The notes beneath the pieces are model-generated. The model saw only the letters and a list, made by a program, of their open reading frames with translations, did no database searches and was not told where the DNA came from. Below, piece after piece: positions 1 through 10,584 of a stretch of DNA of 64,000 nucleotides; within the stretch, counting starts at the first letter, position 1, and every line of letters starts with the position of its first letter. The DNA comes from Dactylorhiza incarnata. Taxonomy: Eukaryota; Streptophyta; Magnoliopsida; Asparagales; Orchidaceae. The DNA lies in contig JAWHQI010000099.1 of the NCBI GenBank assembly GCA_033032865.1, positions 6,217,501-6,281,500 on the forward strand. The letters are read 5' to 3'. Position numbers and translations under genes: made by a program.

Positions 1-289
1 TCATCACCCTTAGCTTCTACGATGATACCTCGACCAGGGACCTTTTAAGAATGAAGCTTCGAAATCATAGGCTCTCACATTCAAGTCTCGTACTTGATGT
101 CCTATGGAAGCGAACATTCTAAGGGTATTTATCACGAATTTTATTCTATTATATAGAAACAGTATATCGTAATAAAAGAACTTGCCATTAATCGTAAAAG
201 GAAATAATTGGTACACAATTCATCATATGAATAATAAACAGCCAACAGAATATATATATATTTTTTACATGCAACCCACAAGACTCCCA

Positions 290-3200
290 CTAGAGTTGAT
301 CACTCAGGTATCGTATACCCATTGATCTAGTATGACCATCATGCTTTCTCTGCGCGAGAGGCTTTGTCAGTGGATCTGCAATATTCTCCTCAGTCGGCAC
401 TCTGCAAATGTTCACATCTCCTCGTTCGACAATCTCACGAATAAGATGGAACCGCCGAAGTATGTGCTTGGAGCGCTGATGGGATCTAGGTTCCTTAGAT
501 TGTGCAATTGCACCATTGTTATCACAGTAGAGAACTACGGGACCAACAATGCTAGGAACTACATCTAGCTCGCCGATGAATTTCCTAATCCATACAGCCT
601 CCTTCGCTGCGTTTGCCGCGGCGATATACTCGGCCTCAGTTGTAGAATCAGCAACTGTCTCTTGCTTGGAACTCTTCCAGCTCACAGCTCCTCCATTCAG
701 GCAAAACACAAACCCTGATTGAGACTTCGAATCATCCCTATCAGTTTGGAAGCTGGCATCCGTGTAACCACTTACAACGAGCTCTTCCTCTCCACCATAC
801 ACCAAGAATACATCCTTAGTCCTTCTCAAGTACTTCAGGATATTCTTTACGGCTATCCAGTGACATTCACCGGGATCAGACTGATACCTGCTAGTCATGC
901 TCAAAGCAAAAGAGACAACGGGTCGAGTACATAACATTGCATACATGATTGACCCAATTGCCGAAGCATATGGAATCAACTTCATGCGGTCCTTATCTTC
1001 ACAAGATTTTGGACACTTGTCCTTAGAGAGATTCACACCATGAGACATGGGCAAAAATCCTTTCTTGGACTCAAGCATGTTGAACCGCTTCAACACCTTT
1101 TCAATGTACGTACTCTGGGTCAAACCCAGCAACTTCTTCGATCTATCTCTATAGATCTTAATACCGAGTATGTAAGTCGCTTCACCCAAGTCCTTCATAG
1201 AAAAGCAGTTCCCTAGGTTGTTCTTAACAACTTTCAGGGTAGGTATGTCATTCCCGATCAACAGTATGTCATCTACATACAATATCAGGAAGACAACAAT
1301 GCTCCCACTGATTCGCTTGTAAACACACGGTTCATCCTCGTTCTTGACAAAACCAAACTCTTTGATCTTCTCATCAAAACGAAGATTCCAACTTCTAGAG
1401 GCCTGTTTCAATCCATAGATGGACCTGTTCAGCTTGCATATTTTAGTGGCTTCATTTGGGGATACAAAACCCTCGGGTTGTGTCATGTACACTTCCTCAA
1501 GGAGGTTTCCATTTAGGAAAGCCGTTTTGACATCCATCTGCCAGATCTCGTAGTCATAATACGCAGCAATAGCAAGCAATATCCTAATGGACTTTACCAT
1601 GGCAACAGGGGAAAAGGTCTCATCATAGTCAACACCATGAATTTGCTTGAAACCCTTAGCCACCAGTCGCCCTTTGAATGTCTGTACATTCCCATCCATG
1701 TCGGTCTTTTTCTTGAAGACCCACTTGCACCCTATGGGTCGTACCCCTTCAGGTGGTTCCACCAAGTTCCAAACTTGGTTTGTATACATGGAGTCCATTT
1801 CGGATTTCATAGCCTCAAGCCATTTGTCGGAGTCCGGTCCATTCATAGCCTCTTGGTAGGTCGCTGGTTCATCATCATGATCCATAAGCAACACATTAAC
1901 TATTTGAGACACGAGAAATCCATATCTCTCGGGCTCAAATCTTGGTCTACCAGATCTACGTAGGACTTGTGTCTCTTGAGCAGGTCCTCCAGCTACAACA
2001 TCTTGTAGTCCTGGCTCAGAATCCAACTCTGGTTCATTCACTACTTGTGGTTCTTGAACTTCTTCAAGTTCTACCTTTTGCGTCTTTCTTGACAAGAACT
2101 CTTTCTCCAAGAAAACACCCGTCCTTGCGACAAACACTTTGCCCTCAGACGGTAGGTAAAAGTAATATCCTTTCGTTTCCTTAGGATATCCCACCAGATA
2201 ACACTTATCTGATTTGGGTTCCAGCTTGTCAGGCATTTGACGTCGTACGTATGCCTCACAGCCCCAAATTTTAATGAATGACATACTAGGACGCTTCCCA
2301 GTCCATATCTCATATGGTGTCTTTAGAACCGTTTTCGTCGGAGCGCGATTCAGTGTTATTGCAGCAGTCTCTAAAGCAAAACCCCAAAAGGAAACAGGCA
2401 AGTCTGCATGACTCATCATCGACCGTACCATGTCTAACAAAGTACGATTTCTCCTCTCAGACACACCATTATGCTGTGGTGTCCTAGGTGGAGTGAGCTG
2501 TGATACAATACCACACTCTTTGAGATGATCATGGAACTCATGACTCAGGTATTCGCCACCTCGATCAGATCGGAGTGCTTTAACCTTTTTACCCAATTGG
2601 TTCTCCACTTCATTCTTGAACTCTTTGAACTTTTCAAAGGTTTCGGATTTGCACTTCATAAGATACACGTATCCGTATCTACTGAAATCATCAGTAAATG
2701 TAACGAAGTAGAAATACCCACCTCTAGCCATAGAACTCATGGGTCCGCATACATCACTATGTACAACACCCAAGAGATCCTCAGCCCTCTCAGTATAACC
2801 AGTGAAAGGGGCTTTAGTCATTTTGCCTAATAAACAAGACTCGCATCGCTCAAATGATTCATAATCAAATGAGTCCAATAGTCCATCTTTATGGAGCTTG
2901 GATATGCGCTTCTCGTTTATATGGCCCAAACGACAATGCCAGAGATATGTAGGATTTGAGTCATTTGTTCTTAGTCTTTTATTATTATCTACATTATAGA
3001 TCGGATGGTCTAGGTTCAAAACATAAAGACCATTAAACAATTGAGCTACAGCATAACAAACATCATTCTTAAATATAGAACAACAATTGTTCTTAATTAT
3101 AAAAGAAAATCCAATCATGTCTAAGCATGAAATGGATATAATGTTTCTAGTTATGGCCGGAACATAATAACAATTATCAAGTTCTATTACAAGCCCACTG

Positions 3201-4246
3201 GGCAAAGAAAGACGGTAAACCCCTACGGCTACAGCAGCAACTCTTGCTCCATTGCCGACACGCAGGTCCACCTCTCCTTTACTCAGCAATCTCCTCCTTC
3301 CCAGTTCCTGCACATTTGTACAAATGTGAGAACCACATCCGGTATCCAATACCCAAGATGAAGGAGCAGAAAGGTTTATCTCTATAACGTAAATATTCGA
3401 AGCGGAAGTCATACCTCCCTTCATTTTCCGCAGACCGTCAATGTACGAAGGACAATTCCTCCTCCAATGACCAGCCTTGCCACAGTGGTGGCATTTTCCT
3501 TCCTTCACGGTGCTCTTCTTTTTCAGCGCAGAAGATTTGGGCTCAAGATGTGACTTAGGTCCCACCTTCGTCTTCTTGAAGCCCTTGGCCTTACCCTTGC
3601 CTTTATGTACCATCAATATGGGACTAGCAGGCTTGGCCTTCTTCATGTTTATCTCGGCAGTTCGCAACATGCCTAGGAGCTCGGGCAGTGTCTTATCTAT
3701 TTCATTCATGTTGTAGTTCAAGACAAACTGCTCATAACTATCCGGCAACGATTGTAGGATAAGATCTGTGGCCAACTCTTGACCCAGAGGAAAACCCAGT
3801 CTCTCCAGGTTCTCTATATACCCAATCATCTTGAGTACGTGAGTACCAACTGAGTCTCGAGCTCCCATTTTGCACTGAAATAAGGCCTTCGTGACATCGA
3901 ACCTCTCTTGACGAGCTTGCCCTTGAAACATTTTCTTTAGGTGCTCGTCAATCTCCTTGCACCCCATGTTCTCGTGTTGCTTCTGAAGCTCAGAGTTCAT
4001 GGTGGCAAGCATAAGGCACTCGACGTCTAAGGCGTCATCGGTATACTTCTTATAAGCATCCTTATCAACACGGGACGAGTTCCCGGTCGGCACCTCGGGG
4101 GCTTCTTCTTCCAAGACGTAGAGCTTTCGCTCTTGCCTGAGAACAATTCTCAAGTTCCTATACCAGTCCATGTAATTCGTCCCACTAAGCTTGTCCTTCT
4201 CAAGGATAGCTCTTAGGGACAAGGTGGAATGTGAACCACTTGCCAT
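290..4246 (-). CDS. Copia-A gag-pol polyprotein, intact
   Basis: One open frame of 1,318 residues encodes the whole replication machinery of a Ty1/copia element. In order: an N-terminal gag domain; a CCHC zinc knuckle CHHCGKAGHWRRNC at about 252-265; an aspartic protease with DTGCGSH at about 301; integrase with its HHCC zinc region (near HCRLGHINEK, CESCLLGK) and a D,D,E core (HSDVCGP, RSDRGGEY, a downstream E in SERRNR); reverse transcriptase with the catalytic box YVDDILL; and RNase H ending in CDNNGAIA and IADPLTKPL. Copia order, with integrase before RT, is clear. The start is the first ATG, at the gag N-terminus MASGSHSTLS. I see no stop or frameshift. Gag resembles the Tork/Angela group from memory of those families, but I do not assign a lineage firmly. 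Confidence 0.93.
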   Translation of the reverse strand: MASGSHSTLSLRAILEKDKLSGTNYMDWYRNLRIVLRQERKLYVLEEEAPEVPTGNSSRVDKDAYKKYTDDALDVECLMLATMNSELQKQHENMGCKEIDEHLKKMFQGQARQERFDVTKALFQCKMGARDSVGTHVLKMIGYIENLERLGFPLGQELATDLILQSLPDSYEQFVLNYNMNEIDKTLPELLGMLRTAEINMKKAKPASPILMVHKGKGKAKGFKKTKVGPKSHLEPKSSALKKKSTVKEGKCHHCGKAGHWRRNCPSYIDGLRKMKGGMTSASNIYVIEINLSAPSSWVLDTGCGSHICTNVQELGRRRLLSKGEVDLRVGNGARVAAVAVGVYRLSLPSGLVIELDNCYYVPAITRNIISISCLDMIGFSFIIKNNCCSIFKNDVCYAVAQLFNGLYVLNLDHPIYNVDNNKRLRTNDSNPTYLWHCRLGHINEKRISKLHKDGLLDSFDYESFERCESCLLGKMTKAPFTGYTERAEDLLGVVHSDVCGPMSSMARGGYFYFVTFTDDFSRYGYVYLMKCKSETFEKFKEFKNEVENQLGKKVKALRSDRGGEYLSHEFHDHLKECGIVSQLTPPRTPQHNGVSERRNRTLLDMVRSMMSHADLPVSFWGFALETAAITLNRAPTKTVLKTPYEIWTGKRPSMSFIKIWGCEAYVRRQMPDKLEPKSDKCYLVGYPKETKGYYFYLPSEGKVFVARTGVFLEKEFLSRKTQKVELEEVQEPQVVNEPELDSEPGLQDVVAGGPAQETQVLRRSGRPRFEPERYGFLVSQIVNVLLMDHDDEPATYQEAMNGPDSDKWLEAMKSEMDSMYTNQVWNLVEPPEGVRPIGCKWVFKKKTDMDGNVQTFKGRLVAKGFKQIHGVDYDETFSPVAMVKSIRILLAIAAYYDYEIWQMDVKTAFLNGNLLEEVYMTQPEGFVSPNEATKICKLNRSIYGLKQASRSWNLRFDEKIKEFGFVKNEDEPCVYKRISGSIVVFLILYVDDILLIGNDIPTLKVVKNNLGNCFSMKDLGEATYILGIKIYRDRSKKLLGLTQSTYIEKVLKRFNMLESKKGFLPMSHGVNLSKDKCPKSCEDKDRMKLIPYASAIGSIMYAMLCTRPVVSFALSMTSRYQSDPGECHWIAVKNILKYLRRTKDVFLVYGGEEELVVSGYTDASFQTDRDDSKSQSGFVFCLNGGAVSWKSSKQETVADSTTEAEYIAAANAAKEAVWIRKFIGELDVVPSIVGPVVLYCDNNGAIAQSKEPRSHQRSKHILRRFHLIREIVERGDVNICRVPTEENIADPLTKPLAQRKHDGHTRSMGIRYLSDQL

Positions 4247-5128
4247 GGAGTTCTACAAGAATTCATGCAGAATCTAATTAGTACCAAAATTCCAAAATAC
4301 AATTTATTTTAATTTGGACTTCAATTAAATACTCCCACTATTTTATTCAAATTGATGGCCCTCACTATCAATTCGGAGAGTCCATTGCGAGCTACTCTCT
4401 TAGTGGACAAGATCCGTATTTCACCAACACCACGAGTCCGCTTTGGCGTTCCTCTCATAATGCGGTTATTTAGGTAGGCAACGCTTGCCAATTGCATCCG
4501 CATGCAACTCTTGTATGGCTGGTGAATAACTCCTTATTCGCATCCATCATATGGTGCATGCCAACCCTATGCCTCTAGGCACTCAACCTTTGAGGTCACC
4601 TAGTTAAGTTAGACCCGATGTCGACAGTGGGATATCACAATTATCCGCTCGCACCCTTACCAAGATAGATTAATGCACCTTGCTTTGGCAAGCCCACACT
4701 TCATCGATCGAGGCAGGAAGAGTGTCATCCATCGGAAGGCATCCGAACACTTAATATTTGATGAAGGGATTTTAATTTTAATAATAGGTTAACACTTAAC
4801 CATGATCAACATTTGATCAAAGTGCACATCCACAGAAAAACAAGCTTTCTAAAATCCACATGCATCCCTTATGTGCACAACATAAGACTATCAACCTTTG
4901 ATAGACGAAAGGGCTAAATCTGGACATTTAGAACTCTTCCAAATCTTCAGATTTACATGCATTGGACAAAGACAAAGACAACTCGACTTAAAGCAGTAGA
5001 CAAGCTCGTCTCTCATTGTTGGATTCAAAATCCAAAACAATTCAGGGTTCATTAACCACTTGAGGGACGGTTACTGCTAAGGAGACAATAATTTCTAACA
5101 ATTAGAAATAACAACGAAATCCCAGACG

Positions 5129-5212
5129 TTCCTGGCGGGGTTCCAAGGGGCCGCGCCCCTGGCGGGGTCTTAGGGGCAGAGCCCCTAACGGGGTCCAAGG
5201 GGCAGCGCCAAA
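5129..5212. repeat. GC-rich near-palindromic triple repeat in Copia-A leader
   Basis: About three units of roughly 28 bp, each built from GGCGGGG ... AAGGGGC ... GCCCCT, lie in the untranslated leader between the 5' LTR and gag of Copia-A. Each unit can fold on itself. The surrounding leader is AT-rich, so this GC block stands out. A role in RNA packaging or dimerisation is possible but is only inference. Confidence 0.65.
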
Positions 5213-5357
5213 AACCACACAAAAATCACATCAAATGTGATATTCCAAGAAGAAATCTTGACATTTAGAACGCTTCTAAATACCTAGATTTGCACATACT
5301 GGAATAACGAAACTTCTGAAACAACATTCATGACCAGAACCTCCCTCTGATACCGCT

Positions 5358-6362
5358 GTTGGGTTTTTCTAGAACCATACATCAAATGTAGGCGCAGCGG
5401 AAATGAAGAGAAACAACCCAAAAAGACTTGGATCGGCCATGAACATTGAATCAAGAAGTTAACAAAATGCTAGGTATGAAATTACCTTTGCGGGGTTGGA
5501 TCAAATCCAACCTAGATGCTCCACGTGTTGATTCCTTTGCGGGATGGAGAGTTCTCACGTAGAATAATGTCTACGTCTCTACAGAAGTCCACACGAGCCG
5601 GGAGAACACCAAATCACGTCGCACGCAACTAGGAAGGAAGAACGACTGCACCTTGTACTTCCACGAACTGCTAGGTTCGCTCCAGGAAGAACAATCCTGA
5701 CGACGATCGCCGGAGAGGAGGTCCGCGGAGGCGAACAAGACGGCGGAACGCTTCCGTCGGCTAGGGTTCGAGCGAGAACGGAACTCTTCCGTCGGTTGAA
5801 TCTTCTATTCGCGTGTCTATCGAACCCTTAAGATTAAGTTCTATTTATAGTCGAAGTATAAACAGACCTAAAGTAATCGCTATCCGCAGACCACACTTCA
5901 GAATTGGGATCTCTGTAACAATTCGTCGAGTGTTCACGGGACAATCCGACGAATCCCGACGAATCCGATCAGACGACAACGTTTGCCGAGAAAATGATCT
6001 CTGTAACAATTCGTCGAGTGTTCACGGGACAATCCGACGAATCCCGACGAATCCGATCAGACGACAACGTTTGCCGAGAAAATGATCTCTGTAACAATTC
6101 GTCGAGTGTTCACGGGACCATCCGACGAATCCCGACGAATCCGACGAATCCCGACGAATTCTATCTGTGTAAACTCGACGAATTCAGACAGCAACATTTG
6201 CTGGACTTCCCCATTCTATATTTGGTGATTGGTAACATTTACCAACACAGTCAATCTACCAACTTCTCCACATGCTCTTATGTGCGACCCTGCAGGCTCA
6301 TATCGCGTTGCCAGTGACATTACATGTTTGACCACTTCTAGATCACAATGGTAACTCCAACA
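5358..6362 (-). repeat. Copia-A 5' LTR (1,005 bp)
   Basis: On the plus strand the repeat begins TGTTGGG at 5358, directly after the primer-binding-site complement (CTCTGATACC), and ends CCAACA at 6362. It is the same LTR family as the solo LTR at 21081-22177. Both share the terminal TGTTGGGTTTT block, the CGCAGCGGAAA segment near the left end, and a CTCATATCGCGTTG segment near the right end. They differ strongly in a central tandem-repeat zone. Confidence 0.88.
5908..6178. repeat. 88-bp tandem repeat inside the Copia-A LTR
   Basis: Units start at 5908, 5996 and 6084 with GATCTCTGTAACAATTCGTC. Each holds a TTCGTCGAG block and CCGACGAATCC blocks. The third unit is incomplete and ends in shorter GACGAATC repeats. 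The zone matches the position of a different TTCGTCGAG array in the solo LTR at 21605-21900. Confidence 0.85.
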
Positions 6363-6367
6363 ACAAC

Positions 6368-6562
6368 CTAGTACATCATTCTAGGTCTAAACACATCGAT
6401 GTTCGCCATCATTTTATACGAGATCACATCAAACAAAATCACATTAAAATTTCATTTATAGGCACCGATTCGCAACTTGCCGATATATTCACAAAACCAC
6501 TTCCTGATTCCCGCTTTTCAATGCTAAGACTAGAATTGGGAATCCTAGACATATCAAATTAA
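6368..6562 (+). pseudogene. Copia-B RNase H C-terminus (split by Copia-A)
   Basis: The frame reads from inside RNase H: HSRSKHIDVRHHFIRDHI, then QLADIFTKPLP, and stops at 6562. These are the usual closing motifs of copia RNase H, which degrades the RNA strand during reverse transcription. The upstream part of pol was separated by Copia-A. No ATG is expected here because this is the tail of a polyprotein. Confidence 0.85.
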
Positions 6563-7458
6563 ATATCCAAATTAAATGTCAACAAAAAAATTCTAGTTGT
6601 GTAACCCTTGATTAATACACCACTTTTTATAAACTAGTGTGCATTAAAGTGTGTGAACGTTAATTTACTTGTGTTTTATTGTGCACTTTATTTTACATAT
6701 GTCTTGTATTTTGTGATTTAAATCAATTGCTTACATTACCCAAAATATACTTATGTGCACATCATTATCTTTCATAACACTTCTTCTCATGAGTATTGTA
6801 TTCTAATGCTTTATCTATACTACTCTTTATATCATAAATGCACTAAATAACCTAGCATGATCTCTACAATGTTTTGGTATCTCTTGAACTTAAAATTAAG
6901 TAACATTGTAGTATTTTTTTTTGGTATGTTCACTTTCATGTTTGGTATCTTTATGAAAAACTATGAGATTTCAAAGAAGTTAAAACATCTTTACATTTTG
7001 AACTTAACACTCATATTTTTACTTATGCTTTTCATGCTTACAAAAAGATGTTTCTTATAATCTTCCGCTTGCTTACAACTCTTATCTTTTTATTTGAAAT
7101 CTCTTCAATATACTATGCTTGAAATCTTTATCATTATCTATATTACAAAAGCTCGATCATGCTTTATCATTTATAAGAAATGCCTCCTTACTACCCTCAC
7201 CCTAGCTTCTTTTGATAATACCAAAAGGGGGAGATTAATTGAAGAAATCTATATAGGAGAAATATGGAAGAATATTGGGAGACTAATTCATGTAATCAAT
7301 CATTTAGGGAGAGTAATACATAAATTACATTTGTGTAGGGGAGCATTAAGATAGGGGGAGTATGCACATTATCATGCATTATCATGCATAACAAATACTA
7401 TAGTTGCACATTAATGATTTCTTTCAAAGTGGATTTGTTATTATCAAAAGGGGGAGAT

Positions 7459-8574
7459 TGTTGGAACATGTTTTCCGAACTCCTTGGTTTGCTAATAACA
7501 AATCTCGGGTGTGTTTGATCTTATTTTCTCTATGGTGTACAGGTATAATAGGTATGCAACTATGTTAATTATTGTTTGGAGCTCAGAATGAATAGTCCAG
7601 AAAATTCACTATCGTCAGCTACACCTAGATATCGGAATTCGACAGCCCAGCAGTTTTCCCACGATTCTGCAGTTTCGTCCACTGTCGGAATTCCGACAGT
7701 GATATCGGAATCCGACAGCCCACGTTTCAACCAAAACCGTCACGCCGCGCAAAAACTTCGTGCGCATGGGACACGTGGCAGCTGTAGGAGATAACGTCGG
7801 CGGACGACAGTTAGATGTAGTCGACGACATCGCCAAAATATATATTGACTCATTTTTCGTGGAGGAGTAGTTACACACCATTTTGGAGTACCAATTCCAG
7901 AGTGCATTTCGTCCAGAGAGCTCCAGAACTCCGAGAACTCCCATTTTGGCAAGAACGTTCAAGAGCGAAGTAGAGACGGTCCGTGCGCAGTATCTCAGGC
8001 AACCTTTACAAGGATTCGACGCCGTCTTCAGAGCTGTGGATTTAGGGAGTTTTCATATCTTAATCTCTATTTTGTAATTCATTTATTCATCTTGTAATCC
8101 ATAGTGGAAATCGTCACCTTGTGCGTGGCGTCTAAGTCCGTGTGTGGCTTAGGGGAAATTGACGCCTTGTGTGTGGCGTCTAGGTCCTTGTGAGGCTTAG
8201 GTGTAAATCACCGTCTTGTGTGCAACGTCTAGATTGTGGAGAGATCTAGGGGAGGCTAGTAGCAAGATCTAGGAAGAGATTCGCTAATAGCCGGCCGGTC
8301 TTTGGTTGAAGGACCGGTAAATTGAAAAGAATTTTATTTTTATCATAGCCTTGATTTTAAGCTTTATTAAGATCGACAATCCTTTGTATTCATCACTTGT
8401 GGAAATAAAATTTGATTTCCAATTTCTCATGATTTTCTAAGTGCTTATTTAGGTTGTGTAAAAATCTACTTGTTTATTCGTTAAAATTATCATAATATAT
8501 TAGAAAAATTTCAAAGTAAATTTTAGCCCTTATTCACCCCCCCCCCCCTTCTAAGGGCGCCGCAAGATCCAACA
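7459..8574 (+). repeat. Copia-B 3' LTR (1,116 bp)
   Basis: Starts TGTTGGAAC right after the polypurine tract and ends GATCCAACA at 8574. Next comes GCCTT (8575-8579), the probable target duplication whose partner is off-window. Inside is a tandem repeat of about 49 bp, with units near 8107, 8156 and 8205 carrying CTTGTGTGTGGCGTCTAG. Close to the right end is a C12 run at 8537-8548 following TTATTCA. Confidence 0.87.
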
Positions 8575-8801
8575 GCCTTGACCTTCTTCTCAGCCTCTGT
8601 CCATTCCTTTTTTGGGACAGCCTTAGTTTTTGAGGATTCTCCTGCCTTTTGTCTGACTGGAGCTGGAGGACCTGTGAGAAGAACATTATTGATGTCTTCA
8701 TCAATGGAATTCATATAAAGTCTTATTCTGTCCTTCCAGAGTGTGAACTTATTCAAGTTACACACTATGGGTCTTGTGGAAGCATAATCCTTTGTACTCA
8801 T
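8575..8801 (-). pseudogene. Copia-C gag N-terminus, interrupted
   Basis: From an ATG at 8801 the frame reads MSTKDYASTRPIVCNLNKFT, followed by LWKDRIRLYMNSIDEDI. This fits the start of a copia gag domain that begins with a short tail and a W-containing helix. It runs into the end of the Copia-B LTR at 8574, where the original sequence stops. The residues that continue the open frame beyond 8574 are LTR-derived. Confidence 0.75.
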
Positions 8802-8900
8802 TTTCTTTATAAAGTATATTTGTAATAAAGAGAAAAGAGTAGGAGGCCTTTTTGATCAAGGTGTTAACCTCTTAATGATAAACCCCCCTCTGATACCAAT

Positions 8901-10584
8901 TGAAAGTGCACAATGTGCCTCTGAGAATCCTCTAGAGGAGGGTGAATAGAGATTCAAAATATTTCTATCTTAACTGTGTAAACAATAAAATAAACTAAGG
9001 ATTTATGCTCAACAAAATCACAGGCAGAATAATAATAGTGCAAGAAATAAATGCAGAATAAAAGGAATCGGGACAGCACGGAAAAGTACAACACAAACAC
9101 CAGAAATTTTATAGAGGTTCCCCAAAATATGGGTACTCCCCTCTTCTACCACCAGGTAGGGATGTACCAATTGTGCCTAAATCTTTTGGTAAGGAGATTC
9201 TCAGAACCACTAATCTTTTGATAAGGAGATCATGAACCACCAGATCTTTTGATAAAGAGATCTTGAACCACCAGATCTTTTGATAAGGAGATCTTGAACC
9301 ACTGAATCCTTTGGAAGAGGGATTCTTAAAACTCTTTTACATGAGAGAATGAGAAGGAAAAAGAAGAAAGGGGAGGAGGAAGAATTCTATTCTCATAATT
9401 CTTATGAAGCCCCGTCTCAAGAAACAACTTCTATTTTCTTCTACTTGATCTGCTAGTGATAAACTCCTGCTAATGATTCTGATGGTTTGCGGGAGCTATG
9501 ATTGTCAGATCTTTTCTCCTCTTTCTGATCAAACTTTGGCTGTTATACGATTGTGATGATGAGCAGCCTTCAGTTGTTCTGCAGTAAGAGATGGAGAGCA
9601 GTTGTTCTTTCTTCTCTGTTTGTTTTTCTGTCAGGGTTCCTGAGGAGGAAGAAGAAGAGGGAGCCCTAATCGAAAACTATTAGCCGATTGTGATGAATGC
9701 TCTGGTTTTCTTTTTCCTTTCTTCCCTTTTATTGTCCCTGTTTCCTTTTCTGGTAAGTCCTGAAAAGGTATATTAGTCTGGACAATTACTCTTTTCCTTC
9801 CTTCTTTAATTCCCGACCCGTCCACCAACAATAAGTTTATTTCCAAGAAAGCTTTTCTCTGTCCTCTGTTAATTCTTCATTCTATTTGAGGGAATTAAGG
9901 AGCCGTTGGGGAACGGTCTTGAGTGCGGTGGGCCATGAGAGAGGGTCCAAAATGACAGCTGAAAAGGTTTCCTTTAAGACTGTATTCGACGTAGCGTCAA
10001 GTTCTCTTTCTCTCTTATCGACGCACCTTCGAGTTCTTGTAGGAGCATCTTCGAATTCATCCTTGCTCTGATTGAACTCTGCTAGTCGATGTGGCGTCGA
10101 TATCTTATTGACGTAACCGTCGAGTTGAGGGCATTGATCTGAACTTTATTATCTACGTCGATATGAAGTCGATGTTGCGTCAGCTTTAAATGGCTTCGAC
10201 AGATATTTCCTTCAGCGTTGAATTGAAGTAGAAGTTGCGTCGACCTCTCAAGGTACTTCGACAAGTCCATGGCCTCTACGTCGATATCTACTCGACGTAA
10301 CATCGACTTGATCCACTTTAACATAAGGGGTGAGTTGCTGGGACTTCTAATCGGAGTAGCATCAACAATAACTCGATGTTGCGTTGATTTCTATTCGACC
10401 CAAGTGTTAACTTTGCCCAAATTGTGCTTTTCTTGATCTGGTCTTGACACCCTAAGTTGAGTGTGACATCCTAAGACATCTAATGGCCAAATTACCCGTA
10501 CAATACAATGAGTAATTCAACCTAAGAGATAAAATCACTTTTTAGATGATTTGTTAAGTTAAATCAAAGGGGTTTTTCCCAACA
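8901..10584 (-). repeat. Copia-C 5' LTR (1,684 bp)
   Basis: Begins TGAAAGTGCACA at 8901 next to the primer-binding site and appears to end CCCAACA at 10584. The right end is less certain than the left because no partner LTR is in the window. It holds a 36-bp tandem repeat at 9181-9330 with the unit CAGATCTTTTGATAAGGAGA, and a long zone (about 9985-10400) rich in GTCGATGTTGCGTCGA-type motifs. Confidence 0.72.

Larger units (their letters stand above)
1..6362 (-). mobile_element. Copia-A, Ty1/copia LTR retrotransposon (3' LTR outside window)
   Basis: Minus-strand element with its 5' LTR at 5358-6362, a primer-binding site complementary to initiator tRNA-Met at about 5345-5357, a 1.1-kb leader, one long gag-pol frame (290-4246), a polypurine-like AGTGGGAG just past the stop (about 275-285), and a 3' non-coding tail at 1-270. 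I could not find the 3' LTR, so it should lie left of base 1. The element interrupts the RNase H end of Copia-B, whose frame resumes at 6363; the presumed 5-bp target duplication ACAAC (6363-6367) has its partner off the window. The single uninterrupted frame suggests a fairly recent insertion. Confidence 0.9.
6363..8574 (+). mobile_element. Copia-B, 3' part of a Ty1/copia element
   Basis: Plus-strand element seen only from the end of RNase H onward: 64 residues of pol (6368-6562), about 900 bp of AT-rich 3' non-coding DNA, a polypurine tract AAAAGGGGGAGAT at 7447-7458, and the 3' LTR at 7459-8574. Its left part was displaced by the Copia-A insertion and lies outside the window. Two other GGGGGAG tracts (about 7226 and 7355) occur in the 3' region. 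The LTR's right end lies directly in the gag frame of Copia-C, so Copia-B inserted into Copia-C. Confidence 0.85.
8575..10584 (-). mobile_element. Copia-C, 5' end of a Ty1/copia element
   Basis: Minus-strand element visible as a 5' LTR (8901-10584), a primer-binding site reading TTGGTATCAGAG on the minus strand (about 8887-8900), a short leader, and the first 75 or so codons of gag. The rest of gag-pol and the 3' LTR were displaced by the Copia-B insertion at 8574/8575 and must lie left of the window. Confidence 0.82.

Noticed and set aside
1..270. 3' LTR of Copia-A inside the window
   Set aside because: The sequence does not match the 5358-6362 LTR in either part; it reads as the 3' untranslated tail.
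6857..7060. Hydrophobic 67-residue frame downstream of Copia-B pol as an envelope-like gene
   Set aside because: It is short and AT-rich with no signal peptide plus ectodomain layout; most likely non-coding 3' DNA.
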